Shown here piece after piece: positions 10,401 to 20,185 of a DNA stretch of 21,793 nucleotides. This DNA is from Hirudo medicinalis. Its lineage: Eukaryota; Annelida; Clitellata; Hirudinida; Hirudinidae. The position numbers were made by a program, and so were the translations under genes. Position 1 is the stretch's first letter. Each line of letters starts with the position of its first letter. Under the pieces are notes generated by a model. That model saw only the letters and a list, made by a program, of their open reading frames with translations, was not told where the DNA came from and searched no databases. Location: contig MPNW01000026.1 in the NCBI GenBank assembly GCA_011800805.1, positions 292,194-313,986 on the forward strand, in the 5' to 3' direction.

Positions 10401-10542
10401 CGACGACGATGATGAGGACTATAAAGCTGATGACTACGAAGCCGAAAGTAGTGGTGCCAGTAAGTTTAAGGAATGTCTGTCTCAAGTCGATGGAGACGGA
10501 TTGGAGGTCGAGGACAAAAGTCATTCTAATGGAAATGAGTAA
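7455..10542 (+). CDS. SIRT1: SIRT1, NAD-dependent protein deacetylase, ten exons
   Basis: Class I sirtuin: removes acetyl groups from lysines of histones and other nuclear proteins using NAD+. Exons: 7455-7662, 8202-8291, 8354-8598, 8678-8830, 9014-9161, 9229-9308, 9403-9586, 9650-10069, 10123-10230, 10295-10542. All introns are GT-AG and all phases fit, giving 627 residues. The start ATG (7455) opens MAAEELDVKG; a basic KCPKRSR (40-46) looks like a nuclear localisation signal. Core landmarks: TGAGVSVSCGIPDFRSRNG (NAD loop, from about 178), TQNID (262-266), QCHG with catalytic His281, zinc ligands C289/C292 and C313/C316, GSSLIVRPVA (NAD contact, 357-366). The C-terminal RRYIFQGAEL (555-564) matches the ESA segment that activates the SIRT1 core, followed by an acidic tail. 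Human SIRT1 has 747 residues; the shortfall is mainly in the disordered N terminus. The exon 8 donor is the least certain: GTGAAT at 10070 is used here, and GTCTGC at 10049 also keeps phase. Confidence 0.96.
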
Positions 10543-10548
10543 AAAATA

Positions 10549-10554
10549 TTTATT
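10549..10554 (-). terminator. Poly(A) signal of GRIP
   Basis: AATAAA on the minus strand (tttatt on plus), about 190 bp past the GRIP stop at 10748-10746 and only 7 bp beyond the SIRT1 stop on the opposite strand. It is the first canonical signal downstream of GRIP. Confidence 0.55.
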
Positions 10555-10600
10555 AACAGTCTCAACAATTGTAAATTGGTTATGCCACTTTCAGCTGTGA

Positions 10601-10606
10601 ATTAAA
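10601..10606 (+). terminator. Poly(A) signal of SIRT1
   Basis: ATTAAA, the commonest variant signal, lies 59 bp past the SIRT1 stop and is followed by a GT-rich stretch (tttgtgtgcgt, about 10643) as expected for a cleavage site context. Confidence 0.5.
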
Positions 10607-10745
10607 AACATGACTGCAACATTTTTAACTGCTCATGAATGATTTGTGTGCGTAACTGATTACAACACCAGATGTTTACCTGTCTTGGTGAGGCCATTCT
10701 GACCTGTGAAATGCCTAAGGAGAGTTACTTGAAAGAAATGATAGG

Positions 10746-13700
10746 TCAATCATTTGGAGTTCTATTTCTTTCGTGTCTACAAACGACAAGCTCCAACGTA
10801 CAACCTGCCTCCTTTATGATGCCGATAACACTGCTCGTCGTCATCGTTCTGGCATCGACTCCATTTGCCTGAATTTAAATATTTCATCGTAATGCCGAGC
10901 AGGTTCATGCGTTCTTAACCGTTTACCTGTATTATTTTGTCGTACATCTGAAGGGCATCTTCGGCCGGACCCCCGGGCATGATTCCGCTTATGAATATTC
11001 CAGATTCCTTAATTCCGTCTGATAATCCGAATCCGAAGCTGTCGGTCGGAAGTTGTCTCGTGAGCGTGATCGCAATGACGTCCAATGTTGGAGGCATCTT
11101 CGGCATGCCGTCTAATAACCTTGGAACTGCATGCAGTTCTAGATCTGTTGCTATGCTGCCTTCAGCCGTTGGTTTCTCCTGAGGAAAATTGTGTTGCTCG
11201 GGCTCGGAGTAAGGTCTCGGTTGCTCTCGATCAGCCAAAAAGTTCGGCTTTGCATCGTTTGTATTTTGATTGCGTTCCGTGATGTCGCTGAAGCTCTCGA
11301 CGCTAGGAAACTGTATGCTCTCAAACAGTTTTGACCACTGGTCACAACACATTTCTGCTTGAGGGAAGCTATCACAATTTTTGCATTTAAGTGGGGATAC
11401 CACAGCATCATGGATATCTTTCTTGCTAGAACCTGTAATATCTCCGGCCGGGTAATTGCCGTTTTGGGTCGATGAGTTTCCCCTAGGACTCCCGTTTGTG
11501 TGTTTTGTTGTTGTTGTGGCTGAGGTTGAGCATGTTAAGTAAGTGAGGGAGCAGATGCATCTATTTGTGGTTTTGGAGCATGCCACTCTGCATTTGGCAC
11601 TGGGTGACTTGGTGGAATTTTGAGAGCCAGCGTGTGGTTTGACACTTTCTGGAGTTGAACATATTACAAGGTTTTCCTTGTTTTCATTGTGAGACTGGTG
11701 ATTAAGAGGTTTGTCTAGATCATCCTCTGAGTCCAGGAAGTCAAAGAGACTTGAGAGCCTTGTAACAGGTGATGGTGGGTCAGAGTCAATGTGATGAAGA
11801 GTAGAAAGAAGCATCTCCAATTTATTGTCTTGACAATTTGATTCATTTGAAGGGTTCTGAAAAGTTGCTTTATGCTGTTCACTTTGTACTATTTGTTCAA
11901 ATGTTTCTGCTTGTGTTTTGAGGCTGGCTGTTGTGTCGTTAATATCGGTGCACGTTTGGGAAAGAAGTGGCGTTTCGTCTGGTCCGTCGCGGTTGGCTTC
12001 TTGAAGTGGATTTATGGTTAATTGAATTCTTCCTTGACTCTGAGGCAAGCAAAAAGGTGCTGGGTCGCTGATTGTAGACATCTTCAAGTTCTGATGTTTT
12101 CCCAGATCGTCGAGAGAATGGTGGACGACTGCTCTCACATCGAAGTCTTAAACGATGTGGACGATCTTGTAATTATTAAAACCGTGGGAAACGTCTTAAT
12201 TACTAACGTGAGTTCCCAATGTGGAAGTTTTGGCGGGGGATGAAGCGGTGGTTACTTACAATTTCTTCGATTGGTTGGTACGATCCCACTGCACTGTTGA
12301 AGCTCTAAAATTTATTATTATTATTAGTGGTAGTATCATCATCATCGTCGTCGTCATCATCGTCATCATCATCGTCGTCGTCGTCACCATCATCATCATT
12401 ATCGTCCTCATCGTCATCGTCGTCATCGTCGTCATCATTATTGTTATTACAAAACAATACACAGAAAAACTTAATTAAGGGCCAAACAATGAGTGGATAT
12501 TGGCAGAAATATTATTTAACCATTAAATGGAAGAGTTGGGAATCTATTTGAATAATCTATGAGATGCGATAGGTTACTAAACGATTGAGGTGGGTAACAC
12601 CCTTAAGGATGAATGCAATTAGACGGATGATTAGAGACAAAGAAAATAATGCAAGCCTGCATTGACTATTGAGTTATATGAATCATTTCGATGTTACGGG
12701 AGTGCTAGCATAAGACATTGGTTCATGCCGATTTGTAAATGCAAGTGTAATTGTAATAATGTCACCTCTTGAGCCGTCACATCACAACGTTTCTTTTCGT
12801 CTGAAAATTTCACAAAGGACTGAATAATTTTAATATTTAATATTTCAACAAGATAATCAATACAACTACTTGTTTGGTGAAATATTTTTCTGATGACTAA
12901 GCACAGTTCATCACTGGTTGAAAATTCCCTCAAAATCATCATTTGGGCTTTTTCGCTTGGAATTCCGCACAAGTTGAAGCCATTGACCCTCAAAATTTCA
13001 TCGCCGACGTGAATAGCTTTTGTCCTGGCGATTAATTATAAGCATCTTGAAATAACTAATTATAATGATTTCATCGACATGTTGGATTAATTAATTTATT
13101 AATGGTAATAACTTCAACTAACTGATCAGCAAGACTGAACTCTTGGACTGCTTGAACGACATTTCTCTTTTCGTTGCCATCATTTCTGATAAAAATACCG
13201 AGATCCACGCATTCCTGAGGCTTGCTTAAAAGCACTGAGTACATCAAGTCGGAGACTCTCGTTGAAGCTAAGAATTCAAACATCTTCAAATGTTTTCAAA
13301 CATTTCAATTTAGCTCTACCATGCCTCTGGTTCACCTTTTTAATTTTCAAATTTTTTGATTACTTCAAAGCTTTAAATTGAATTATTGTTATTAACAGAA
13401 AATGAGCAAAGGGATAGATTTACAAATTGTTTGATAATCTAAATGATTTACTTGTATTTCATTCACACCGATTCAATTCAAATGATAAGCTGAAAAGGAC
13501 AAAATGAAAAAGAAGGAAACTGAAATGCAGCGATTATTTCATCAAAAGCAATTCCAGAAATGCAAATATATATAAATATATATTTTGATGTTAAGGAGTA
13601 TAACTAAAAACAAAAGATGCTTGTGGTAGCTCGAATGTTTAAAGATCGAAAATGTTTATTTCTGGCATTAGAAGAAATTCTGCAAGACATTTCAAGATTT

Positions 13701-15643
13701 ATTTTTAAAAATTAAAATTCGGCAACATTTTATTTTTGACATTTCAAATCGTAATCAATAATTGGACGTTGAACAATTCAATGGGTCCAATCCAACTCAA
13801 TTTAAATTTTCGAACTCGACGCATCCCAGAAGCATCCCTAACCAGACATTTGTCCAACTTACGTTTGTTTGTCAAGAATCCTCCGACATTCGGGAAGTCT
13901 GCGATATTTGCACCATTTTGGACGCAATTGTTTTGAAGATAATTGTCCTTGAGAGGCTGAGAGTGTTCATATTTGAAATGAGAGTCATGCTGACGTGACT
14001 GAAAGCAGCTGAGATCGTGACATGTATTGCGAAAGTCGCCATTTTTCTTCGAAGCCAAATTTCCGTGACTCGCCGAGCAGAATGAGTTCTTGAGGGGGTC
14101 ACAGCTGTTGAAAACGTTTTTGATGGCTTTGAAATTAAATTTGGTAACTGGGAAGTTAGGATAACAAGAAGTGGTTTGATTGCTCCAGTTGTGTTTGTTC
14201 GTGTTGATCCTCGCCACGTCAGGGTAATTGTCCGCCGATAGAGAATACTTGATTTCATTTGAGGTGTCGAGACCTAAATAAGGAGAAAGCAATGATAAAT
14301 CAAATGAGCTCATTTGCTGTAGACATTTTAATTACTTTTGTCCATCCTTGCCGGAAACCGAGTCTCCCTATGCTTAGGAATCATCACCATTTCCACCCGG
14401 AAGTCTTGGAATGTGCTGTCAAGAATTTCATTGGCAGCATGGAGAGAGTTCACTCTTTTTCCATTTATTTCCAGGACTTGATCACCGACATTTAACAATC
14501 CCATTCTGTTAAGAAATAAAATGTTCTGATTTTTGTTACTTGTTCCAAAAATAATCTACCTTTCAGTTATCCCCGCTTCGTAAATACTGTCCACAACAAT
14601 GACTTCTTTGCCATTCTTTTCCGTGCAAGCCAAAGTAACATCCAAGCTTTTAAATGCCACTTTTGAAAGGTGAATGCGTACAGGGAGGTGTCGGGCACAA
14701 TTAAGATCTGTTGAAGTCGATGTTTAAGATTCTTGAGATATCTTGGCCACGTAATGTACTTTATATATCTTGTACTAAGCTACCACCTAACCTAACTTAT
14801 TTATTCTGTACTGAATGAGTAGGACAACGAAGTTTCCAGATTGTTGGAGGAGTTGAAGAATCATCTGGGGGGTCGTGCTTTCCACTGAAACCCCGTTTAT
14901 TTCCAGGACTCGATCTCCCACTTGCAAAGTACCCTCCCTTCAAATCGAAGCCATTGTCAAAGCCATGTGGGAAGAGTCAAACAGACTTTTTAAATTGCAT
15001 CTCTCACTCAACAAATCTTAACATTCCTTGACGTATTTGAATGAATTACGCCATTAAAACACAAAAATCTGAAAATGCTCATCCTAAGGTGAATGATTTT
15101 GTTGATCTGTTGTGACTTGCACATTTTTATCATGCGAATATGGGTGGTCGAATTACTTTCAGCACACTCATGAATGTGAATTAGGTGATTCCACAGAACA
15201 ATTCAAACTTTAAGATCAATAAGTTTAAAATAATGTAATAATTAAAAAATGAATTCAATAAAATATTAAAAATAATTTCTTCTAAAAAAAAAATAAGATT
15301 TCATTGATGCAAATCTTTACAAAAAATCAAATTGAATTCATCGTTTTGCTGAGGAATGAATGAAATCATTTTATTGAAGCCGCAAAGAAATCGTTCTCGG
15401 AATTTGAAAGAATCCTTAAAATATTGAATTTTAATTTAATTAAATATTGAAGTTTGTTAAATATTCACATTTTAACGCAGTTGCTGAAAGTATTAGAACA
15501 TAAAATGAAATAAATTTATCGACCAATGTCAGATTTTAAATTCAAACAATTCAATTCAATTGACAATGAATTGTTACTCTTTTCAATGTTTCTATTTTTG
15601 GATGGTCACATAATAATTTATTCAAGTGTCATTCAATAATTTC

Positions 15644-15711
<68 letters not shown>

Positions 15712-15715
15712 TAAC

Positions 15716-15789
<74 letters not shown>

Positions 15790-17250
15790 TAATAATAATA
15801 ATAATAGTTAATTTGTAATGCGCCATTTGCATAGCGTCATAGGCGCCTAAATAATAACATCAATTAATATAATCATTAATAATGATAATAATCATAATAA
15901 TATTATTAATTAGCTTGTATATTAAAATGCGTTTTTGATGAATATGAAATGTTGGTTCCATGACAACTGAATACAAATTAATGAAAATTGCATTTGGACG
16001 AAAACAGGGCCGTCGAGAAGGGGCAGTGAAGGTTGGCAAGTGTCCATGGGCAATATTTTTGGGCCCGCCTGGGTTTTAAATAAATATTACAATCATGACA
16101 TTTTTTGCTTTTCCACTTCCAAATTGACATAACCAATTGCCCTGTGCAAATGGCGTCTGCAAATCACCTTAAGATATCCTATTTCTTAACTATTTATTAT
16201 TTAGAGTTTGTGCAGGAGTGAATTTGATTGACCTCACACGACGAACTGATATTTTAAACTAATTCAACCTTTGAAGCAAACTCGCCACAAATTTGAATGC
16301 AATTTTTCTAAGGATAGCACATGCATGCCGTATATTTTTCGGTGATTGTTGGTCAAGTGAAGGACAAAAGCCAACTCAGAGGCAGCGACTTTTGCCACCT
16401 AATTCTATCTCTAACCCTATCCTTAACCTAACCGTAACCCCACGGTCATGAAAGTTCACGTAGAACTGGAAAAATTTGCTTGCTGTGAGTTTGCAATAAT
16501 TTGTATTCAATTGTCCTGCGTGCAATCGTCTGGTTACTAAAATGTTTGCACAATTTGGGTAATAATTTTTTAATGACAGCAACAGGCGATGTACCTCGAT
16601 TGAGAAGTATTAATTTTTAAATGGCGTTTGAACAACAAATAAATCATTATTTATTTACTTAATTCATTGGTAAATTATCATTTAATTAATAATTTATCCA
16701 TCAATTCAATCTGATTAGTGACTCGACTTCTCCCACTTTTCCTTCGAAAGCAGGTTGTTGTTGTTGATGTTGTTCAGTTATTTACGGGGAAACATTTCCA
16801 GGTTTCGAACGAATTGAAGTAACATGATCCAACATATTCAAAATGAAACATTCACGCATGTTGACACCATCTTAACATAACTAGGTTAATTAATATTTGT
16901 GTATTACCATCAAATTAGTATATAATTTAAATTGCTGAATATTAAATACTCGTTCAATAATCATCTTAAAAGAAATTTTTAAAAAAATGTTCAAAGCACG
17001 AAAGCAAGAAATTATCTTCCAGAAAAACAAAGCTTTCCTCGCTATAAAGTTGCTAACAACCTTTGTGCAGCACCCCCTGTTTTGATACTCGTGACCATGT
17101 GACCTCGATACCTGTCTTCCCATTGGCTGTCGTTGGTAGTAAGGATGTTCCTGTCATTCCCTTTGCTCAAAGTGAATCCAAAGTCTGATTCTTGGCTCCT
17201 CTCGAGAAGAATTTCCATCTGTTTCCAAATTTCGGTTGAAGGAAAGCAAC
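10746..17250 (-). CDS. GRIP: GRIP-family multi-PDZ scaffold protein (5' incomplete), nine exons
   Basis: GRIP proteins are cytoplasmic scaffolds whose PDZ domains bind C-terminal tails of receptors and adaptors. Exons on the minus strand, 5' to 3': 17250-17061, 14937-14792, 14707-14560, 14505-14336, 14273-13863, 13267-13123, 13024-12870, 12146-10927, 10868-10746. All junctions are GT-AG and in phase, giving 901 residues to the stop. Domains in order: PDZ2-like (SDFGFTLSKG ... TGGAAQ, REGTLQVGDRVLEING, ending VVLLIQY); PDZ3-like (LPVRIHLSKV ... MGLLNVGDQVLEINGKRV, ending VEMVMIPKHRETRF); a Ser/Asn-rich linker of about 145 residues; PDZ6-like (LADQTKAIHVGDEILRVNG); a disordered region of about 310 residues; and PDZ7 (DSFGFGLSDGIKESGIFISG ... 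YDKIIQANGVDARTM, LELVVCRH), stop soon after. PDZ7 and the pairing VVLLIQY / MVMIPKHRETRF match GRIP1/2 closely. No PDZ4 or PDZ5 is visible. A start codon is not assigned; upstream candidates are at 17674-18024 and 19407-20185. The gene converges with SIRT1. Confidence 0.85.
12309..12450. repeat. Trinucleotide microsatellite (ATC/GTC)n with ATT ends
   Basis: Impure tandem of atc and gtc triplets flanked by att triplets, inside the GRIP intron 12147-12869. Open frames across it (poly-Ser on plus, poly-Met/Thr on minus) are products of the repeat, not genes. The same ATC/GTC mixture recurs at 21645-21793. Confidence 0.95.
15642..15807. repeat. Trinucleotide microsatellite (AAT)n
   Basis: About 55 tandem aat/ata triplets with three aac interruptions, in the long GRIP intron. 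The poly-Asn and poly-Ile frames crossing it are artefacts of the repeat. Confidence 0.97.
16005..16144. mobile_element. Partial, inverted second copy of the hAT MITE
   Basis: Starts cagggccgtcg and, read on the plus strand, follows the reverse complement of the 6667-6865 element: shared blocks include tgggcccgcc, gttttaaa, ttacaatcatgac, tttttgcttttc and caaattgaca in the same order. The far third is missing; a gccctg at 16139-16144 may be a degenerate end or chance. No 8-bp duplication is recognisable, so this is an older, eroded copy. It lies inside the GRIP intron. Confidence 0.75.
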
Positions 17251-17673
17251 CTGTGGTGCATAGATTTGAGCGTGTGAATGAGCAACTGGAGCATTGTTAT
17301 CGCTCCCTGCTTGTGAATGTCAAAACAATTTTGTTCGAAACATTTACATGCTGGTTAGCTAATTAGTTAACTAACACGTTGAATATTCAATGATAGGAAT
17401 TTGAAAGATAAATGCTTCAGCAATTTATTATCGGACATGGAACGAAGGAAGCAATCGCTCACCAGATTTTTCGAAACGCATAATTCTGGAAGGAATTTCT
17501 TTCTTCATATCGAAAGATTTTAATTGCTGCCAAGTTCAGACCTTATCATCGACGAAATTCTTTGAAAGGAGAAAACGTTGATAAAATTTGATGATGGATC
17601 AGATATTCGCTGAGCAACGTGAGTTCTCGTCCGAGGTTCGTTGAGTTAAAAACTCCTTACGACGAGTACGTAT
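17251..17673. other. Sequence upstream of first certain GRIP exon
   Basis: Nothing recognisable beyond the acceptor (caccacag, ending 17251) of the PDZ2-like exon. If GRIP continues 5', this is intron. Confidence 0.4.
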
Positions 17674-18024
17674 TTAAACAGCGGACAACTCATAAGTTTC
17701 AATTTTTAAGCCAGGAAAACAAAACTCCATGAATCTCTTTCGCGAGGTTCTTCCTGAGTGATGAACACAACGGCCAGGTTTTTTGTTTTCAAGCAATCGA
17801 AACGCGCAGCTAAAAATAGTTCCTACCGCTTCTTGTACATCCTTGTGCATGGACTCCTCAAGTCCTAACCAATCAAGGAATCATTCATTTTCCACACACA
17901 TGCCGGACTTGCCAAAGTTACGAAGAGATGTATTTCCGTGTGGAGATGGATTAGTGCCCCTTATCTTAGAAACATTAGTTGCTGCAAATGATCGAGGAAG
18001 AATCCCATCCACAGTCAATCGATG
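17674..18024 (-). other. Open minus-strand frame with one TGA, possible degenerate GRIP PDZ1
   Basis: After an acceptor-like ctgaaag, a frame of 117 codons runs on the GRIP strand with one internal TGA (17883-17881) before a final TAA (17676-17674). It begins HRLTVDGILPRSFAATNVSK and continues IRGTNPSPHGNTSL; after the TGA it reads FLDWLGLEESMHKDVQEAVG. Position (upstream of PDZ2), strand and a loose likeness to GRIP PDZ1 (LTV-G, VS-[LI]R, then a helix-like E-x3-K-x-V segment) suggest a PDZ1 exon, but the G-D motif before the second half is not kept. The TGA would have to be spliced out, be a mutation, or mark the segment as non-coding. A plus-strand frame at 17783-18052 overlaps and looks like its shadow. 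Confidence 0.3.
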
Positions 18025-19262
18025 CTTTCAGATTAAATTAAAAGGTTATTAAAAGATTAAATTATCTAAGACATTTCACTCCCTCCTCATCTTCAACTGA
18101 TAAATTTTCATCCAGTTAAACGGAGACGTCACATCTGAGAAAGAAAGAAAGATAAAGAAAAGAAATGAGACTTGATGCTTTGAATTGACTGATGGAAGGA
18201 CCTAGAAATTGAGAATTGCTTTTGAACTGTGGATAAAAGTAGCTGGATTTTACAGAAAATTGAAACTCAAAGTCGAAGAGAAAGTTTACTTTGTTGTTCT
18301 TGGAGAGAATACCACACTTCCACTTGTTCCACATTCAATAAAAATTGTTTTTATAATTACTTTCCTTAGAAATTACCGTTTAAATGGTTTACGTTGATAA
18401 CTTGTTAATCGCTTGTTGGCCACTTCGGTTTTACTATTTCCATTATTTTCAGAAATTTGTACCCTCAGACTTCCAAATCGGAAATGTGAATATTTTTAAA
18501 CAGTAATCCTGGCATAATTCATTTGGAATTTGGTTCTATTTTTTGATAGGAGATAAAACTTGCACTCCGAATCAAGATTAGAAGACATTTAATTAAAATT
18601 AGTTCATAAAGTTTTATTTAAAAAACATCAAACATTGACTTTTTCGATTAATTAGCATCACGTAGCATGTTGTGAAAGGAATGAAAATGGCCGAAAGAAA
18701 AATGGCGCTGTTTTATGCAGGTTTTAAATAATTAATTTATTTGCAATATTTTTTAAATGTAATATATTAATGCATATAATAGTTATTAATAGTATATAAC
18801 GTGATGTAAATATTAGATGTCACTGACAATGTGTTTCAGTGGTGATAATTATCAGCTCGTTGCTTTAATTTCGTGTGATTTGCTTTGTTGTGATGAACAA
18901 CATGTTATGTCACCGGTGTAATTCTTGGCTCCTCCTTCAATTTTGCTGACATTTTGTGGAGTCCCAATAAAAATTTTTATTTCTAAATTTGATGTCTTAG
19001 CAACCTCACAAGAAAGATTTAACGAATAAAAATCTATTTACTAAAAAGTTTCAATGAGTTGCAATGTCAGCACTTTTATGAAATTGTTTTAAAGAGTGAC
19101 ATTAAATAATAAGATGCTGAAAATGCTTCGTGCAGATAAAAATACGATTTGAAAATAATGTTTTAAAAATGTTGCTGAAGACGAAGTTCAAAACAAAGCA
19201 GTCGTTCAAATTTCGAGAAGTGAAAACAAATTTTGCATTTCCGCAGAATGAATCGCCAGAGT
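18025..19262. other. AT-rich stretch with no recognisable gene
   Basis: About 1.2 kb without convincing coding frames, repeats or motifs on either strand. Confidence 0.5.
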
Positions 19263-19400
19263 GTTGTTGTGGCAACGTTGTTGGTCACAATGTTGTCGTC
19301 ACAATGTTGTTGCCACAATGTTGTCGTCACAATGTTGTTGCCACAATGTTGTCGTCACAATGTTGTTGCCACAATGTTGTCGTCACAATGTTGTTGTCAA
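19263..19400. repeat. 14-bp tandem repeat with 28-bp higher-order period
   Basis: Alternating 14-mers cacaatgttgtcgt and cacaatgttgttgc repeat about nine to ten times; pairs make a 28-bp unit. Each unit holds the near-palindrome acaatgttgt, so strands can fold into hairpins. Because 14 is not a multiple of three, successive units change frame, and all three plus-strand frames stay open; the Cys/Val-rich frames here are not genes. Confidence 0.93.
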
Positions 19401-19406
19401 CAAACT

Positions 19407-19860
19407 TCAAGAACCGAGGTGCAGGTGGAGTGACTTCTTTCGACTCCTTCGACGGTGGATGAGTTCGTGGAGAGGTGGAACGAGGTCTCCATGGTGCTCC
19501 CGTTCGTTGGGAAGAAATCCATTTGTTCGCTCGGATCGAGGCTCAGGACGATGAGAGGATTCGATTCTTCCAAAGTCTGTCCTTCGTAGTTGAGGTCGGA
19601 TCGACGTGGTTTCGCTTTCGATGTCGAGCCTCCTTTTTCGTGTTTCGTTGACCTGCATCTTCGTTGGGGAGTATTTCTGTTCGTCGTCGTTGGTCGTAGT
19701 TGGTCGTTGCTGGCCTGAAATATTTGTTAACGCAACAAATACTGAGAATAAAAATTTGTTGTGAGTGGCTATGATTAGATTTGCAGGGAAATATAGAATC
19801 ATCGGCGCAAGAAAGTGTATTTGCATCTTTTTCTGACTCTTCAGTCCATTCATCGAAATC
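19407..19860 (-). CDS. Possible second 5' coding segment, unknown product
   Basis: On the minus strand an acidic open segment starts after a candidate acceptor (tcagtgaag, ending 19861) with DFDEWTEESEKDANTLSCAD. A further open stretch follows the acceptor-like aatatttcag (about 19720) and runs to the edge of the 14-bp tandem repeat, with two competing frames: one Arg-rich (TDFGRIESSHRPEPRSERTN), one with ESNPLIVLSLDPSEQMDFF. The donor between the two parts is unclear; a GC-type donor at TGCAAAT would make an intron of about 70 bp and keep phase with the Arg-rich frame. No domain is recognised. It could be the disordered N-terminal region of the GRIP gene or a separate gene. Confidence 0.28.
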
Positions 19861-19981
19861 CTTCACTGATGTGAAAATTCTTGTTTTCCTGCATTTTATT
19901 GGTAAACAGAAATTACAGGAACAAGTAAAAAATATGAAAACAACAAATTGTTCAGAGTAATTGAATATTTTTAGGACCCAC

Positions 19982-20185
19982 CTCAAGGGGTGCAGGATTT
20001 ATTGGGAAGCATGAACAGCATGAAGGGTTTGTTTGTCCAGGGTGTAAGAGCAACAGCTTCTGTGAAGTGAAACCAGGCAGAAGTGAACTGATCCTCGATT
20101 GTCTTCTGTCGCCAATTTCTGCTCCCTGCAATTTTGCAAACCGAAATTCCTCACCTCTATTAACGATATTTTGTGATTCCACCAT
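19982..20185 (-). CDS. Candidate first coding exon, possibly GRIP 5' end
   Basis: Minus-strand ATG at 20185-20183 opens a 68-codon frame, MVESQNIVNRGEEFRFAKLQ, ending PINPAPLE at a good donor (GAG followed by GTGGGT at 19981). Phase 0 fits the candidate acceptor at 19861/19860, giving a 121-bp intron. The exon contains DRRQS, which resembles the VRRQS segment shortly before PDZ1 in vertebrate GRIP1, but the match is short. It is the only ATG-initiated, donor-terminated frame upstream of GRIP on the right strand. Confidence 0.35.

Larger units (their letters stand above)
14938..17060. other. Long GRIP intron with no exon seen
   Basis: This 2.1-kb intron splits the PDZ2-like domain: the flanking exons supply CAA AG and G GAG GGT, completing an Arg codon. 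It carries the (AAT)n tract, a partial MITE copy and AT-rich sequence; I saw no further PDZ-like exon on either strand. Confidence 0.6.

Noticed and set aside
10672..10872. Plus-strand frame downstream of SIRT1 with a hydrophobic end
   Set aside because: It is antisense to the last GRIP exon, whose PDZ7 sequence is convincing.
12327..12551. Poly-Ser open frame
   Set aside because: It is produced by the atc/gtc microsatellite, inside a GRIP intron.
14941..15000. Reading the PDZ2-like second-half exon upstream as FDSSHMALTMASI followed by a TGA, suggesting a nonsense mutation
   Set aside because: An acceptor (ttgaag, ending 14938) in phase 2 joins the exon at 17061 and completes an Arg codon as homology requires; the upstream bases are intron.
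15626..15832. Poly-Asn (plus) and poly-Ile (minus) open frames
   Set aside because: They are pure products of the (AAT)n tract.
17783..18052. 89-codon plus-strand frame
   Set aside because: It overlaps the minus-strand PDZ1-like frame, lacks a recognisable domain and reads like its shadow.
19261..19400. CRISPR-like regular repeat array
   Set aside because: There are no unique spacers; units are directly adjacent 14-mers in an animal genome.
19130..19554. Three overlapping Cys/Val-rich plus-strand frames resembling a Cys-rich secreted protein
   Set aside because: A 14-bp tandem repeat keeps all three frames open; there is no signal peptide or domain, and composition is fully explained by the repeat.
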